Assembly (NCBI GenBank): GCA_944326035.1 | Contig: CALVCS010000010.1 | Span: 62,001 to 126,000, forward strand | Source of the DNA: an uncultured Alistipes sp. | GTDB lineage: Bacteria; Bacteroidota; Bacteroidia; Bacteroidales; Rikenellaceae | DNA: 64,000 nt | Direction: 5' to 3' | Shown here: positions 16,039 to 25,141 of the stretch, piece after piece | Numbering within the stretch: position 1 is the stretch's first letter | Layout: each line of letters begins with the position of its first letter | Made by a program: the position numbers and the translations under genes | The notes under the pieces: generated by a model | What the model was told of the DNA's origin: nothing | Seen by the model: only the letters and a program-made list of their open reading frames with translations | Databases searched by the model: none

Positions 16039-18054
16039 CTATTTCCCGGAGGAGGTGACGGAGTCGCTCGGGGTGGATGTTTCGGGACGTGTTGCGGCAG
16101 CCGAGGGGATCGGTTTGACCAGGTAGTCGCCTTTTTCCACGTGTTGATAATATTGTTGGAGACGGGCTTTGAGATCGGTCTCCATCTTTTCGAGATAGGG
16201 CGAGTGGGTGGACAACAGGTCGTGGCGTTGCAGGGTGTCGTGCAGCGCGAAGGCCGATACGGCTTCGTTGCCATTGAAGTAGAGGACCATCGAGTCGGTA
16301 ATGGCCTGGTAATTTTCTCCGACACCGTTCACGGCCATCGCTCGGCGGTCGGGTTCATGCAAGACGTCGCGGCCGAAGGCAAAGTAGGGCTTCCGGTTCC
16401 CTAACAGCCCCAATACCGTGGGCATGATATCGATCTGTTGGGTAACGCCCGTATCGGCACCTCGCAGAGCGCCGTCCGGGGTGTAGAGAAAATAGAGGAT
16501 ATGGGTATTTCCGGTCGGGGTCAGGGTTTTGGGGGCGAAGGTCTCCGAAGAGACGTGGTCCGCTACGAAGACAAACAACGTACTGTCGTACCAAGGCTCT
16601 TGAGCGGCCGTTTCCATGAAGCGACGCAGGGCCATGTCGGTATAGGCTACGCCGGGATGGACTTTGGTTTTGCCTTTGGGCAGGGAATCGCGATAACGGT
16701 CCGGGACGACGAACGGGTGATGGGAGGTGAGCGTGAAGACCGAGGCGAAGAATGGTTGAGGGGTGTGGGCCAAGGTTTCGGCCATGTATTGCAGGAAGGG
16801 TTCGTCCCAAATGCCCCAATAGCCGTCGAAGTCGTCTCGACCGTGTGCGGCTTCATAATCTTCCCGACTGTAATAGGTCTGGATGCCGGCCAAGGTGGCG
16901 TAGGCGCCGAAGCCCATGGAGCCGCGGGACGAGCCGTTGAAGAACGAGGTGGCATATCCCTGTTCGGCTAAGAGGTTGGGCATGGCGTCCATGCGCGAGA
17001 GCGCCTGCGGCATCAGGACGAACGAGGTGCGATAAGAGGGAATCGATGACAGGACGGACGGCAGGGCCTCGATGGATTTGCGGCCATTGGCGTAGGCGTT
17101 GGTGAAATAGTACCCTTCGCGCATCAGGCTGTCGAGGAAGGGGGTGAAACCCTGTCCGTCGGGATAGAGGTCCGGATTGAGCAGGCCCGAATGTTCGGCC
17201 GAGAAGCTTTCCAGAATGAACAGCACGACGTTGCGACGACCTAGGATGGGAGCTTCGCCCTGCGGATAGTGGTAAGGTGTGTAGAGCGAGTCAAGGGTCG
17301 CTTGGTCGAAGAATTTGGTGTAGGTGATCGAGGGGTTGCCGGCTGTCCGCAGGATACAGAACGGATTGCTCAGGATGAGGTTGGCTTTGGTGCTCGACGA
17401 GGTGTATTGTGTGGCGTTGCTCAGGGTGATGGGGCGGGTTTGGCGGCTGAAACCTCCCCGGATGGCGCCGATCACCAGTCCGACCGACAGCAACAAGAGC
17501 GCCAGATTGACCCCGAAATAGGCCCAACGGTTCCGGATACGGGTCGGTTGGTAGTTGATCTTCCGGTAGCCGTAAATCAGCAACCCCACCAGCAGGGCGA
17601 ACCACAACAGCAGCCACCAGTTTTCGCCGATGGCTTTGAGAACGACCGGCAGGTTATTGTCGTTGTTGCTCAGGTAGGAGAATTCGTCGGAGGTGAAGCG
17701 TTTGCGGGCGTTGCGGAAATAGACGCCGTCGGCGACATTGACCAGCAGGGCCAGGATATTGACGGTCAGGAAGAGAATCTTCAATGCGCGGCGATACCCC
17801 GGGCGTTCGCGAAATCGGAACGGCAGGAGCGACAGCAGGATGAAGAGCGCGTTGACATACAGGATGGAGACCGTATCGAAGGCCAAGGCGCCATGCAACA
17901 GCCCGGGCAGTTCGGCCCAGCTGAGGGGGCCGATGGCGAGGTGGTTGGTGAGATAAAACATCACCCGGCAGAGGGCCCACAGGATGTAGAGCAGGGCTAA
18001 GCGAGCCAACAGAGTGGTGAAGTCGTTGCGGAACAGATTGCGCAGGTTGATCAT
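16039..18054 (-). CDS. LtaS/MdoB-type membrane sulfatase-fold phosphotransferase
   Basis: 671 residues from the ATG at 18052-18054. Five hydrophobic spans in the first ~215 residues, then an extracytoplasmic alkaline-phosphatase/sulfatase domain: NVVLFILESFSAEHSG (metal Glu), YANGRKSIEALPSV (nucleophile position, here Ser) and FVFVADHVS (metal Asp-His). Family members transfer glycerol-phosphate or phosphoethanolamine to surface polymers. Bacteroidota lack teichoic acids, so the acceptor is probably lipid A, a capsule or a glycan; this is inference. The longer frame (to 18102) would overlap the upstream acetyltransferase and is unlikely. Last gene of the manA operon (13-base gap). Confidence 0.85.
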   Translation of the reverse strand: MINLRNLFRNDFTTLLARLALLYILWALCRVMFYLTNHLAIGPLSWAELPGLLHGALAFDTVSILYVNALFILLSLLPFRFRERPGYRRALKILFLTVNILALLVNVADGVYFRNARKRFTSDEFSYLSNNDNNLPVVLKAIGENWWLLLWFALLVGLLIYGYRKINYQPTRIRNRWAYFGVNLALLLLSVGLVIGAIRGGFSRQTRPITLSNATQYTSSSTKANLILSNPFCILRTAGNPSITYTKFFDQATLDSLYTPYHYPQGEAPILGRRNVVLFILESFSAEHSGLLNPDLYPDGQGFTPFLDSLMREGYYFTNAYANGRKSIEALPSVLSSIPSYRTSFVLMPQALSRMDAMPNLLAEQGYATSFFNGSSRGSMGFGAYATLAGIQTYYSREDYEAAHGRDDFDGYWGIWDEPFLQYMAETLAHTPQPFFASVFTLTSHHPFVVPDRYRDSLPKGKTKVHPGVAYTDMALRRFMETAAQEPWYDSTLFVFVADHVSSETFAPKTLTPTGNTHILYFLYTPDGALRGADTGVTQQIDIMPTVLGLLGNRKPYFAFGRDVLHEPDRRAMAVNGVGENYQAITDSMVLYFNGNEAVSAFALHDTLQRHDLLSTHSPYLEKMETDLKARLQQYYQHVEKGDYLVKPIPSAAATRPETSTPSDSVTSSGK

Positions 18055-18067
18055 GACGGAGGCGTGT

Positions 18068-18916
18068 TTACAGACGGCGCTCTTCATCCGAAGCGGAGGC
18101 ACACGTCGGGTTTCCTTTGATGAATACTTCCGGTTTGTGGTAGACGGTGGAATATGGAGGAACCGATTCGGTCAGCCAGACGTTTCCGCCGATAATCGTA
18201 TCGTGGCCCACGACGGTTCTTCCCCCCAGGATGGTACTCCCGGCGTAGATAATGACATTGTCTTCGATGGTCGGGTGGCGTTGTTGTCCGCATAGCTCTT
18301 TGGTGACGAACGTAGCCCCGAGGGTAACCCCTTGATAGAGCTTGACGTTGTTGCCGATGATGGTGGTTTCGCCGATGACGATGCCGGTGCCGTGGTCGAT
18401 GTAGAAATGCGCTCCGATGTGGGCGCCCGGGTTGATGTCGATACCCGTACGGCTGTGGGCATATTCGGTGATGACGCGCGGCAGGATCGGAATGCCCAGT
18501 CGGTACATGATATGGGCGATGCGGTAGACCATCACGGCGTAGAATCCGGGATAACACAGAATGACCTCTTCCACACAGTGTGCGGCCGGGTCGGACTGTT
18601 CGAAGACCGCCGCATCGTCCAGCAGCTGGTCGTAGAGGGCGGGGATTTCGCCGAAGAACTTTTCGGTCAGGTTTTGACAACAGCAATCCATCCCCTGGCA
18701 TAACGGACTGATAATGTCCAGAAAATCGTTTTGGAGGCTTTCCCAGCGCACTTGAATTTCAGCCCGGCTGAGATTCCGTTTTTCACGGATGGGAAAGAGC
18801 AGGTTGATCAGCATCTTGATGAAACGTTGAGAGGCGACCGTCGAAGGGACTTCGCGGGTCAGACGATGCGTCGTTTCATAGAGCCGTGCCGGAAAATCAG
18901 GAATGAAATCTGCCAT
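18068..18916 (-). CDS. epsC: Serine O-acetyltransferase (EpsC/CysE family)
   Basis: 282 residues. Makes O-acetylserine for cysteine synthesis. An alpha-helical N-terminal domain (about 1-140) is followed by the left-handed beta-helix with hexapeptide repeats: PGAHIGAHFYIDHGTGIVIGET contains the conserved DHGTG(I)VIGET active-site loop with catalytic Asp/His. The family is the EpsC type with a long N-terminus. It is 28 bases after the DUF4435 gene. The short C-terminal tail ends CASASDEERRL; whether it is cysteine-inhibited cannot be told. Confidence 0.9.
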   Translation of the reverse strand: MADFIPDFPARLYETTHRLTREVPSTVASQRFIKMLINLLFPIREKRNLSRAEIQVRWESLQNDFLDIISPLCQGMDCCCQNLTEKFFGEIPALYDQLLDDAAVFEQSDPAAHCVEEVILCYPGFYAVMVYRIAHIMYRLGIPILPRVITEYAHSRTGIDINPGAHIGAHFYIDHGTGIVIGETTIIGNNVKLYQGVTLGATFVTKELCGQQRHPTIEDNVIIYAGSTILGGRTVVGHDTIIGGNVWLTESVPPYSTVYHKPEVFIKGNPTCASASDEERRL

Positions 18917-18944
18917 ATTTGGGGATGATTTGCGGAGAGACGGT

Positions 18945-19961
18945 TTATTTCAGGTTGGCGATATAGCGTTCGATGTCCTGTTGGAGTTTGTGATAGAGAA
19001 AACAGTCTCGATAGTGTTCGTTGTCCAGCAACACTTCGCGCACATTGCGCAAGGCGTTGTTGTAATTGCTGAGTTCATTTTTCAGGGCGATGCCTTGTTT
19101 GGTTCCGGCCGTGATGCGTTGGGTGGCCATATCCCGCAGCTTTTCGCACACGGCGTTCAGCAGGATCATCACCACGTTGTCCATGAGGGTGTGGCCCTGC
19201 ATGAACAGATAGACATTATAGGGCGTCACCCCGAACTGTGCGATCTCGTCTCCCAATTGCTGGACGTCGGCCGTCCAGTCCGGGTTGTTATGCTCCAGGG
19301 AGAGTAACCGCTTGTCCACCTGACGTTTCAGCCAGGCCAGGGTATGTTCGCCGTCATTGTGCAGGTCGAGGTAGTTCAGGCGGACCGTACTGCGGAAATC
19401 GGTTAGGGAGAAGGCTCTTTCGCTTTTGCGTCGGGCCGAGTAGACGTACCACAGAAAGACCGGGTAGATGATCTGCGAGTAGCTGGCCATGAAGGCTTCG
19501 AAATCGAAGATCATGGCGTCGTTTTTCGTGGCGCGGGCACACACGCGGTGCAGCGAGGGGGGATAACACAGGAAATTTTCCGTCGCGTAGGCATAGGTGT
19601 GGAACAGAAACGGCGATTCGTTGACCAGTCGCGACTGGTCGTTGTAGCCGTTGAACAGGTAGTCGAAATCGCTGTCCACGCACAGAATCATCTCGCTGTT
19701 GCTGCGGGGAATCATCTCCAGGAGGACGCGCTTTCCCTTGGCCAGGTCTTCCCGGGGAGGTACGCTGATCTCGAAACGCAACTGATCGGTTTCGTAGTCG
19801 TCGAATACGCCGCGCCAAAAGGCCACGTCGTCATACCCTTCTACATAGACTTTCACCAATCGATAGTCCCCCTCGCGATAGGAGGAGAGCACCGATCGGA
19901 ACGGCAGGGATTTGGCATGGAGGAAACGTTCGTCCTTTTCTTTTTTCATACCGGTTCGCAT
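18945..19961 (-). CDS. DUF4435 (Toprim-like) protein
   Basis: 338 residues (MRTGMKKEKDERF; the second ATG at 19947-19949 is an equally good start). An N-terminal Toprim-like core shows VYVEGYDDVAFW (about residues 38-49, conserved Glu) and ILCVDSDFDYLF (about 93-104, DxD), the acidic metal-binding pattern of Toprim nucleases/primases and of DUF4435. The C-terminal ~200 residues are helical with no recognisable motif. Its relatives sometimes partner ATPases in defence loci; here it lies in a metabolic operon between dCMP deaminase (121-base gap) and serine acetyltransferase (28-base gap), with no ATPase. Function unknown. Confidence 0.8.
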   Translation of the reverse strand: MRTGMKKEKDERFLHAKSLPFRSVLSSYREGDYRLVKVYVEGYDDVAFWRGVFDDYETDQLRFEISVPPREDLAKGKRVLLEMIPRSNSEMILCVDSDFDYLFNGYNDQSRLVNESPFLFHTYAYATENFLCYPPSLHRVCARATKNDAMIFDFEAFMASYSQIIYPVFLWYVYSARRKSERAFSLTDFRSTVRLNYLDLHNDGEHTLAWLKRQVDKRLLSLEHNNPDWTADVQQLGDEIAQFGVTPYNVYLFMQGHTLMDNVVMILLNAVCEKLRDMATQRITAGTKQGIALKNELSNYNNALRNVREVLLDNEHYRDCFLYHKLQQDIERYIANLK

Positions 19962-20082
19962 TTCAGGGCGACATTCGAGCCGACCTCTTGTTCCGGCGGT
20001 GCGTTTCCGGAGAGATCGGGCCTGCGGAAGATTCGGTGGCGGGATGGGTTCAGAACCGGAACCTTCGCGAAAGGCCCCCAGG

Positions 20083-20517
20083 TTAGGGTAATTCCAGCTG
20101 GACGATCTCGATCCCTACCCTTTTCAGCAGGTCGATCCCGTCGGTACTATGGTAGCTGTCGGCATACACCACGCGGCGGATGCCGCTCTGGATAATCAGT
20201 TTGGCGCATTCGATGCAGGGGGAAGCGGTGACATAGAGGGTCGCCCCTTCGCTGCTATTGCTCGATTTGGCGACTTTGGTGATGGCGTTGGCTTCGGCGT
20301 GCAGCACGTAGGGTTTGGTGCGTCCGGTCACTTCGTCCTCGCACACATTTTCGAACCCCGACGGGGTCCCGTTGTACCCATCCGAAATGATCATCTTTTC
20401 TTTGACGATCAGGGCGCCTACCTGCCGACGTACGCAATAGGAGTTCTCCGCCCAAATCCGGGCCATGCGCAAATAGCGCTGATCCAGTTGTCGTTGTTTT
20501 TCCGCTTCGTATCCCAT
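20083..20517 (-). CDS. dCMP/cytidine deaminase family protein
   Basis: 144 residues. Zinc deaminase: HAEANAI (His and catalytic Glu) and PCIECAK (two Cys ligands) are both present; GYNGTPSGFENV is the typical dCMP deaminase segment. It supplies dUMP for thymidylate synthesis by family knowledge. The ATG at 20515-20517 (MGYEAEKQRQ) is preferred; the frame reaches a TTG at 20532. Eighteen bases after manA. Confidence 0.9.
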   Translation of the reverse strand: MGYEAEKQRQLDQRYLRMARIWAENSYCVRRQVGALIVKEKMIISDGYNGTPSGFENVCEDEVTGRTKPYVLHAEANAITKVAKSSNSSEGATLYVTASPCIECAKLIIQSGIRRVVYADSYHSTDGIDLLKRVGIEIVQLELP

Positions 20518-20535
20518 GCGCGAATGATTCAAGAA

Positions 20536-21504
20536 TTACATCATGTAGATTTCGAGCACCTTCCCTTCGCCCTTCAGAACGACTTCGTCCAGACAGGCCG
20601 GTACCAGCACCGTTTCGCCTTTGGACAGGGTTTCCGTGCCGGTTTCCCAGGTCAGTTCCAGCTGGCCTTCCGTCCCCATATAGATGACGAAAGAGTCCTT
20701 GTCTTCATGGTTGCGGGAGAGTTCCCCGCTCACTTCCACCACATTGGTGATGAAATAGGGCGAGTTGACCAGATTGACTGCTTCGTTTTTACGGGGAGCT
20801 CGGGTTTTATTGTATTGATGTTTCGCCTCGAAATCGATGGCATCCAGAGCCAGTTCGGTGTGCAGTTCACGACCTTTGCCGTTGGCGTCCACCCGGTTCC
20901 AGTCGAACACCCGGTAGGTGATATCGGAGGTTTGCTGGATTTCGGCGATCAGCAGGCCCCGACCGATGGCATGGATGGTGCCGGCAGGGATGAAGAACGT
21001 ATCGCCCGGTTTGACCGGCACTTTGTCCAGCAGGTCGGCCAACGTACCGTCGTTCACGTGCTGGAGGTATTCTTCGCGGGTGACCGGCTTGTTGAAGCCG
21101 ACGTATAAAGCGGCGCCTGGTTCACTGGCCAGGACATACCACATTTCGGTTTTACCGTACGAGTTATGGCGTTCGCGAGCCAGCTGATCGTTCGGGTGTA
21201 CCTGGATCGACAGATCGTCCTGCGCGTCGATCAGCTTGATCAACAGCGGGAACAGCAATCCGAAATGGTTATAGATATGGTCGCCGACCAGATCGCCCAT
21301 ATAGACTTCGGTCAGCTCTTCGAGGTTATTGCCGGCGAGTTTGCCATTGGCCACCACCGAGATGTCACCCGGTACGGCCGACAGTTCCCAACTTTCGCCG
21401 ATACGTTTTCCGGCGGGCAGTTTTTTATTCATGTCGTGGGCGAGCCGATCGCCCCCCCAGATGCGCTCTTTGAACAGAGGCTTGAATTTTAACGGATATA
21501 ACAT
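20536..21504 (-). CDS. manA: Type I mannose-6-phosphate isomerase
   Basis: 322 residues, the short bacterial class I PMI. Zinc-binding cupin motifs QVHPND (about residues 97-102) and KTEMWYVL, plus FFIPAGTIHAIG (about 170-181). Interconverts fructose-6-P and mannose-6-P, feeding GDP-mannose/GDP-fucose synthesis or mannose use. First gene of the run manA-dCMP deaminase-DUF4435-epsC-sulfatase. A TATTTTTG on the minus strand at 21539-21546 could be its -7 element. Confidence 0.93.
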   Translation of the reverse strand: MLYPLKFKPLFKERIWGGDRLAHDMNKKLPAGKRIGESWELSAVPGDISVVANGKLAGNNLEELTEVYMGDLVGDHIYNHFGLLFPLLIKLIDAQDDLSIQVHPNDQLARERHNSYGKTEMWYVLASEPGAALYVGFNKPVTREEYLQHVNDGTLADLLDKVPVKPGDTFFIPAGTIHAIGRGLLIAEIQQTSDITYRVFDWNRVDANGKGRELHTELALDAIDFEAKHQYNKTRAPRKNEAVNLVNSPYFITNVVEVSGELSRNHEDKDSFVIYMGTEGQLELTWETGTETLSKGETVLVPACLDEVVLKGEGKVLEIYMM

Positions 21505-21569
21505 CTTTTGACGGATTGACTTCGTGATAATTTAGGGACAAAAATAACAATTTTGTGGGGATAAATCCA

Positions 21570-21577
21570 TATCTTTG
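21570..21577 (+). promoter_or_regulatory. -7 promoter element of the ABC transporter genes
   Basis: TATCTTTG on the plus strand, 27 bases before the ATG at 21605; it also argues against the TTG start at 21575. The divergent manA element at 21539-21546 lies within 25 bases. Confidence 0.45.
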
Positions 21578-21604
21578 GTCAATATCCCGATCAATTTGTC
21601 TGGA

Positions 21605-22585
21605 ATGGAATTGTTGCGCGTCGAACATGTCACCAAACGTTATGCCTCGCATACGGCCCTGGACGATGTCTCTTTGCAGATTCCGCAAGGTTCGGTCTAT
21701 GGGTTACTGGGGCCGAACGGGGCTGGAAAGACAACCCTGATCCGGATCATCAACCGGATTACGGCGCCCGATCAGGGGCGTGTGTGGTTGGGGGATCGGG
21801 AGTTGGCGCCCGAGGATGTGAATCGGATTGGGTATCTGCCTGAGGAACGCGGGCTTTATAAAAAAATGCGGGTGGGCGAACAAGCGCTTTTTTTCGCCCG
21901 CCTGAAGGGCATGACCCGTGCGGAAGCGACGCGTCGATTGAAGGCGTGGTTCGCCAAGTTCGGGATCGAAGGGTGGTGGAACCGGAAGGTGGAAGAGCTG
22001 AGCAAAGGGATGGCTCAAAAGGTGCAGTTCATCATCACGGTGTTGCACGAGCCCGAATTGCTGATCTTCGATGAACCTTTCAGCGGATTCGATCCCATCA
22101 ACGCCAACCTGCTCAAGGAGGAGATTCTGGAATTGAAACGACGCGGGGCGACCATCATTTTCTCGACCCACAACATGTCTTCCGTGGAGGAGATCTGTGA
22201 CCATATTACCCTGATCAATCGTTCGCACAATGTGTTGAGCGGGCCGGTGGATGAAATCCGTCGCAGTTACGGAGAGCGTCTCTATCGGATCGATTTCGTG
22301 GGGGACGATCGGACGGCCGCTGCGTTGGCCGAGGGACTCTCGGAACGATGGCGACTCGTTCGTTCCGGAGAACAGGAGTCGGGCTATCGCTCCCTGACAG
22401 TGCAGTTGCCGGCGGATACGGCGGTACGGGATTTGCTCGCGTGGGTCAGCGAACGGGTGGATGTCCGCAATTTTGTGGAACAGATTCCCAGTATGAACGA
22501 TATTTTTATTCGAGTGGTCGGCGGGCCAGACGTCGCAGACGTACGAACCGAGTCGATTACCCCCTCTGTAAGCCAAGAACGATGA
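21605..22585 (+). CDS. ABC transporter ATP-binding protein (NatA-like)
   Basis: 326 residues from the ATG at 21605 (MELLRVEHVTKRY). Walker A GPNGAGKTT at about residues 37-45, Q-loop region, signature LSKGMAQK (a variant of LSGGQ common in this group), Walker B LLIFDEPFSGFDP, and H-loop FSTHNMSSVE. A C-terminal DUF4162-like domain follows (about 225-326). The stop overlaps the permease start (ATGA at 22582-22585), so the two are translationally coupled. Closest in type to sodium/drug exporters of the NatAB kind; substrate unknown. Confidence 0.9.
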   Translation: MELLRVEHVTKRYASHTALDDVSLQIPQGSVYGLLGPNGAGKTTLIRIINRITAPDQGRVWLGDRELAPEDVNRIGYLPEERGLYKKMRVGEQALFFARLKGMTRAEATRRLKAWFAKFGIEGWWNRKVEELSKGMAQKVQFIITVLHEPELLIFDEPFSGFDPINANLLKEEILELKRRGATIIFSTHNMSSVEEICDHITLINRSHNVLSGPVDEIRRSYGERLYRIDFVGDDRTAAALAEGLSERWRLVRSGEQESGYRSLTVQLPADTAVRDLLAWVSERVDVRNFVEQIPSMNDIFIRVVGGPDVADVRTESITPSVSQER

Positions 22586-23886
22586 ACCGGATCGGATTGA
22601 TTATCGCCAGGGAGTTCAACCAACGGGTGCGTAAGAAGAGTTTTATACTGACGACCTTGTTGGTGCCGCTGTTGATGTTGGGGGTGGTGTTTGCCCCGTT
22701 GTGGCTCAGCCGGATGCAGCAGGAAGAGCAGAAAAAGATCGTGGTGTGCGACCGCAGCGGAAAAATCGTGCCGGCCTTGGCGGACGATGCGCGGGTGGCT
22801 TTTCGGGCGGTGAGCTATTTGCCGGAGGTGTGGCGGGACTCGCTGCGCGAAGGATACGCCTATCTGTGGATCGGGCCCGATATCCTCTCTGATCCGTCGG
22901 ATCTGCGGTTGTATGCCGAAGAGCCGGTGACACTCGATCTCGAACAGACCCTCGGGGATCGAATCCGGCGTGTGCTGGAAACCGAAAAATTGAAGGCCTA
23001 CCAGATCGATAACCTGCCTCAGATTTTGCAAGAGATCCAGACCGATGTCTCGATGCAGGTCTTTCGGCTGGACGAGTCGGGAAACCAGACCGCCTCGTCG
23101 GGAGCCCTCTCCATGGGGACCTCCTACCTGTTCGGGCTGTTGATCTACATGTTCGTCTTTATGTACGGGGCGATGGTCATGCAGGGCGTGATTGAAGAGA
23201 AAAGTTCCAAAGTGCTGGAGATCATCGTTTCGTCGGTACGTCCCTTCGAATTGATGTTGGGCAAGATTTTAGGCATCGCCGCCGTTGCCCTGACACAGGT
23301 ACTGATGTGGATCGTTTTGATCGTTGTGCTCAGCCTCCTTTTGTTGCCGCTGCTGGGCGGAGGCGCGGTCGCTCAGGTCGCCCCCGGAGGGGTTCTCTCC
23401 TCGGGTATGGCCGATCTCGATCCGCAGGCAATCGCCTTGTTGAGTCGGGTGACCGATCCGTGGTTCCTGTTCGAGCTTTTCGGCAGCTTCCTGCTCTATT
23501 TCATTGGAGGCTATCTGCTCTATGCCGCCCTGTTCGCGGCGATCGGCAGCGCGGTGGACAATGCTCAGGATACCCAACAGCTCCAAGTGCCGATTATGGT
23601 GCCGATGATCTTCGCGCTGGTTGCCCTGACCTTCGTCATGCGGGAGCCGTCGAGTTCTCTCTCCGTCTGGCTGAGTATGATTCCCTTTACCTCACCCATC
23701 ATCATGATGGCTCGGATTCCGTACGGGGTGCCGGGGTGGGAGTTGGCGCTGTCGTTGATCCTGTTGTATGCCTCCTTTTTGGGGGCGGTGTATGTGGCCG
23801 GGAAGATCTATCGCGTGGGTATCTTTATGTATGGGAAACGACCGAGTTTTAAAGAGCTCTATAAGTGGATGACCTATAAATCGTGA
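22582..23886 (+). CDS. ABC-2 type permease (NatB-like)
   Basis: 434 residues starting at ATG 22582. One membrane span near the N-terminus (about residues 22-44), a large extracytoplasmic domain (about 45-180), then five spans (from SYLFGLLIYMFVFMYGAM onward). YGAMVMQGVIEEKSSKVLEIIVSSV is the ABC-2/NatB signature. Overlaps the ATPase gene by 4 bases; the pair is the full transporter. A longer frame opening at 22348 is out of phase with the ATPase and is a shadow. Confidence 0.9.
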   Translation: MNRIGLIIAREFNQRVRKKSFILTTLLVPLLMLGVVFAPLWLSRMQQEEQKKIVVCDRSGKIVPALADDARVAFRAVSYLPEVWRDSLREGYAYLWIGPDILSDPSDLRLYAEEPVTLDLEQTLGDRIRRVLETEKLKAYQIDNLPQILQEIQTDVSMQVFRLDESGNQTASSGALSMGTSYLFGLLIYMFVFMYGAMVMQGVIEEKSSKVLEIIVSSVRPFELMLGKILGIAAVALTQVLMWIVLIVVLSLLLLPLLGGGAVAQVAPGGVLSSGMADLDPQAIALLSRVTDPWFLFELFGSFLLYFIGGYLLYAALFAAIGSAVDNAQDTQQLQVPIMVPMIFALVALTFVMREPSSSLSVWLSMIPFTSPIIMMARIPYGVPGWELALSLILLYASFLGAVYVAGKIYRVGIFMYGKRPSFKELYKWMTYKS

Positions 23887-23948
23887 AAACGAACCGGGAA
23901 TATCCCCGGCTGAGTATCGAAAAATGCGTTATTTAATCGCTTGAGAAT

Positions 23949-24974
23949 ATGAAAGAATGTGTTTTGGTTACCGGAGGCGCGGGCTATATCGGCTCGCACA
24001 CGACCGTGGAATTGATCGCTGCGGGCTATGACGTGGTGATGGTGGATAACCTTTCCAATTCGGAAATGAAAGCTGTCGAAGGGGTGCGGACGATTACCGG
24101 CGTCGATATTCCTTTCGAACAGGTCGATTGCCAGGATAAAGAGGCGCTGGAACGGGTGTTCGATCGCTACAAATTCAATTCGATTATCCATTTCGCCGCT
24201 TCGAAGGCCGTGGGAGAATCGGTCGAAAAGCCGTTGCTGTATTATCGCAATAACCTCGTATCGTTGCTGAACGTGCTGGAATTGATGCGGGATAAGGGGG
24301 TACGTAATCTGGTCTTTTCGTCCTCGTGCACCGTGTACGGACAGCCCGAAGTGTTGCCCGTTACCGAACAGACGCCCCGTCAACCGGCTACATCGCCCTA
24401 TGGCAATACGAAACAGATCAGCGAAGATATCATCCGGGATACGGTGACGGCCTATCCGGCTCTGTATGGCATTGCGTTACGCTATTTCAATCCGATCGGG
24501 GCTCATCCTTCGGCGTTGATCGGGGAGTTGCCCAAAGGCGTTCCCGGCAATTTGGTGCCCTACATGACGCAGACGGCAGCCGGGTTGCGCGAATGTCTGA
24601 GTGTGTTTGGGGACGACTACAATACGCCCGACGGATCGGCCATTCGGGACTATATCGATATCACCGACTTGGCGCGGGCGCATGTCGTAGCGGTCGATCG
24701 GATGGTACAAGGAAAGAGCAAGGGTCATTATGAATATTTCAATATCGGAACGGGTCGTGGGGTTTCGGTATTGGAGCTGATTGCGGCTTTTGAACGGGCG
24801 ACCGGCGTCAAGGTCAACCATCGGATTGTGGGTCGTCGGGCCGGAGATATCGAAAAGATTTGGGCCGATACGACCTATGCCAACCAAGAACTGGGGTGGA
24901 AAGCGCAGCGGAAACTCGAAGATACCTTGGCTTCGGCCTGGGCTTGGGAAAAGAAGCTGCGTGGAATCAAATAA
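23949..24974 (+). CDS. galE: UDP-glucose 4-epimerase
   Basis: 341 residues. Extended SDR fold: NAD-binding GGAGYIGSHT (about residues 9-18), SSSCTVYG with the catalytic Ser/Thr, and YGNTK supplying the Tyr-Lys pair. C-terminal substrate domain has GVPGNLVPYMTQ and the end DTLASAWAWEKKL. Interconverts UDP-Glc and UDP-Gal (possibly the N-acetyl forms). 62 bases after the ABC permease; could be co-transcribed. Followed by a very strong hairpin (25016-25049). Confidence 0.93.
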   Translation: MKECVLVTGGAGYIGSHTTVELIAAGYDVVMVDNLSNSEMKAVEGVRTITGVDIPFEQVDCQDKEALERVFDRYKFNSIIHFAASKAVGESVEKPLLYYRNNLVSLLNVLELMRDKGVRNLVFSSSCTVYGQPEVLPVTEQTPRQPATSPYGNTKQISEDIIRDTVTAYPALYGIALRYFNPIGAHPSALIGELPKGVPGNLVPYMTQTAAGLRECLSVFGDDYNTPDGSAIRDYIDITDLARAHVVAVDRMVQGKSKGHYEYFNIGTGRGVSVLELIAAFERATGVKVNHRIVGRRAGDIEKIWADTTYANQELGWKAQRKLEDTLASAWAWEKKLRGIK

Positions 24975-25015
24975 CCGGGACGTCTCGCGTTCGTGCGAAA
25001 TCCCAGGAAAGGAAC

Positions 25016-25049
25016 AAACGAGGAGCGAAAGATCTTTCGCTCCTCGTTT
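25016..25049 (+). terminator. Bidirectional terminator after galE (34-base perfect palindrome)
   Basis: Positions 25016-25049 are a perfect inverted repeat with no unpaired centre, AT at the outer ends (AAACGAGG...CCTCGTTT), followed on the plus strand by TTTTCTTTT-like sequence. Confidence 0.85.
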
Positions 25050-25141
25050 TCTTTTGATAGCTCGGATCAGGTCTCTCCCCGGAGAAAGAGAAATAGGAAA
25101 GGCTCCTGCTCTTCTGGTTTTGTAGAAGAGACAGGGGGTAA

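Noticed and set aside
18055..18102. N-terminal extension of the sulfatase gene
   Set aside because: It would overlap the end of the serine acetyltransferase gene; the first membrane span follows the ATG at 18054.
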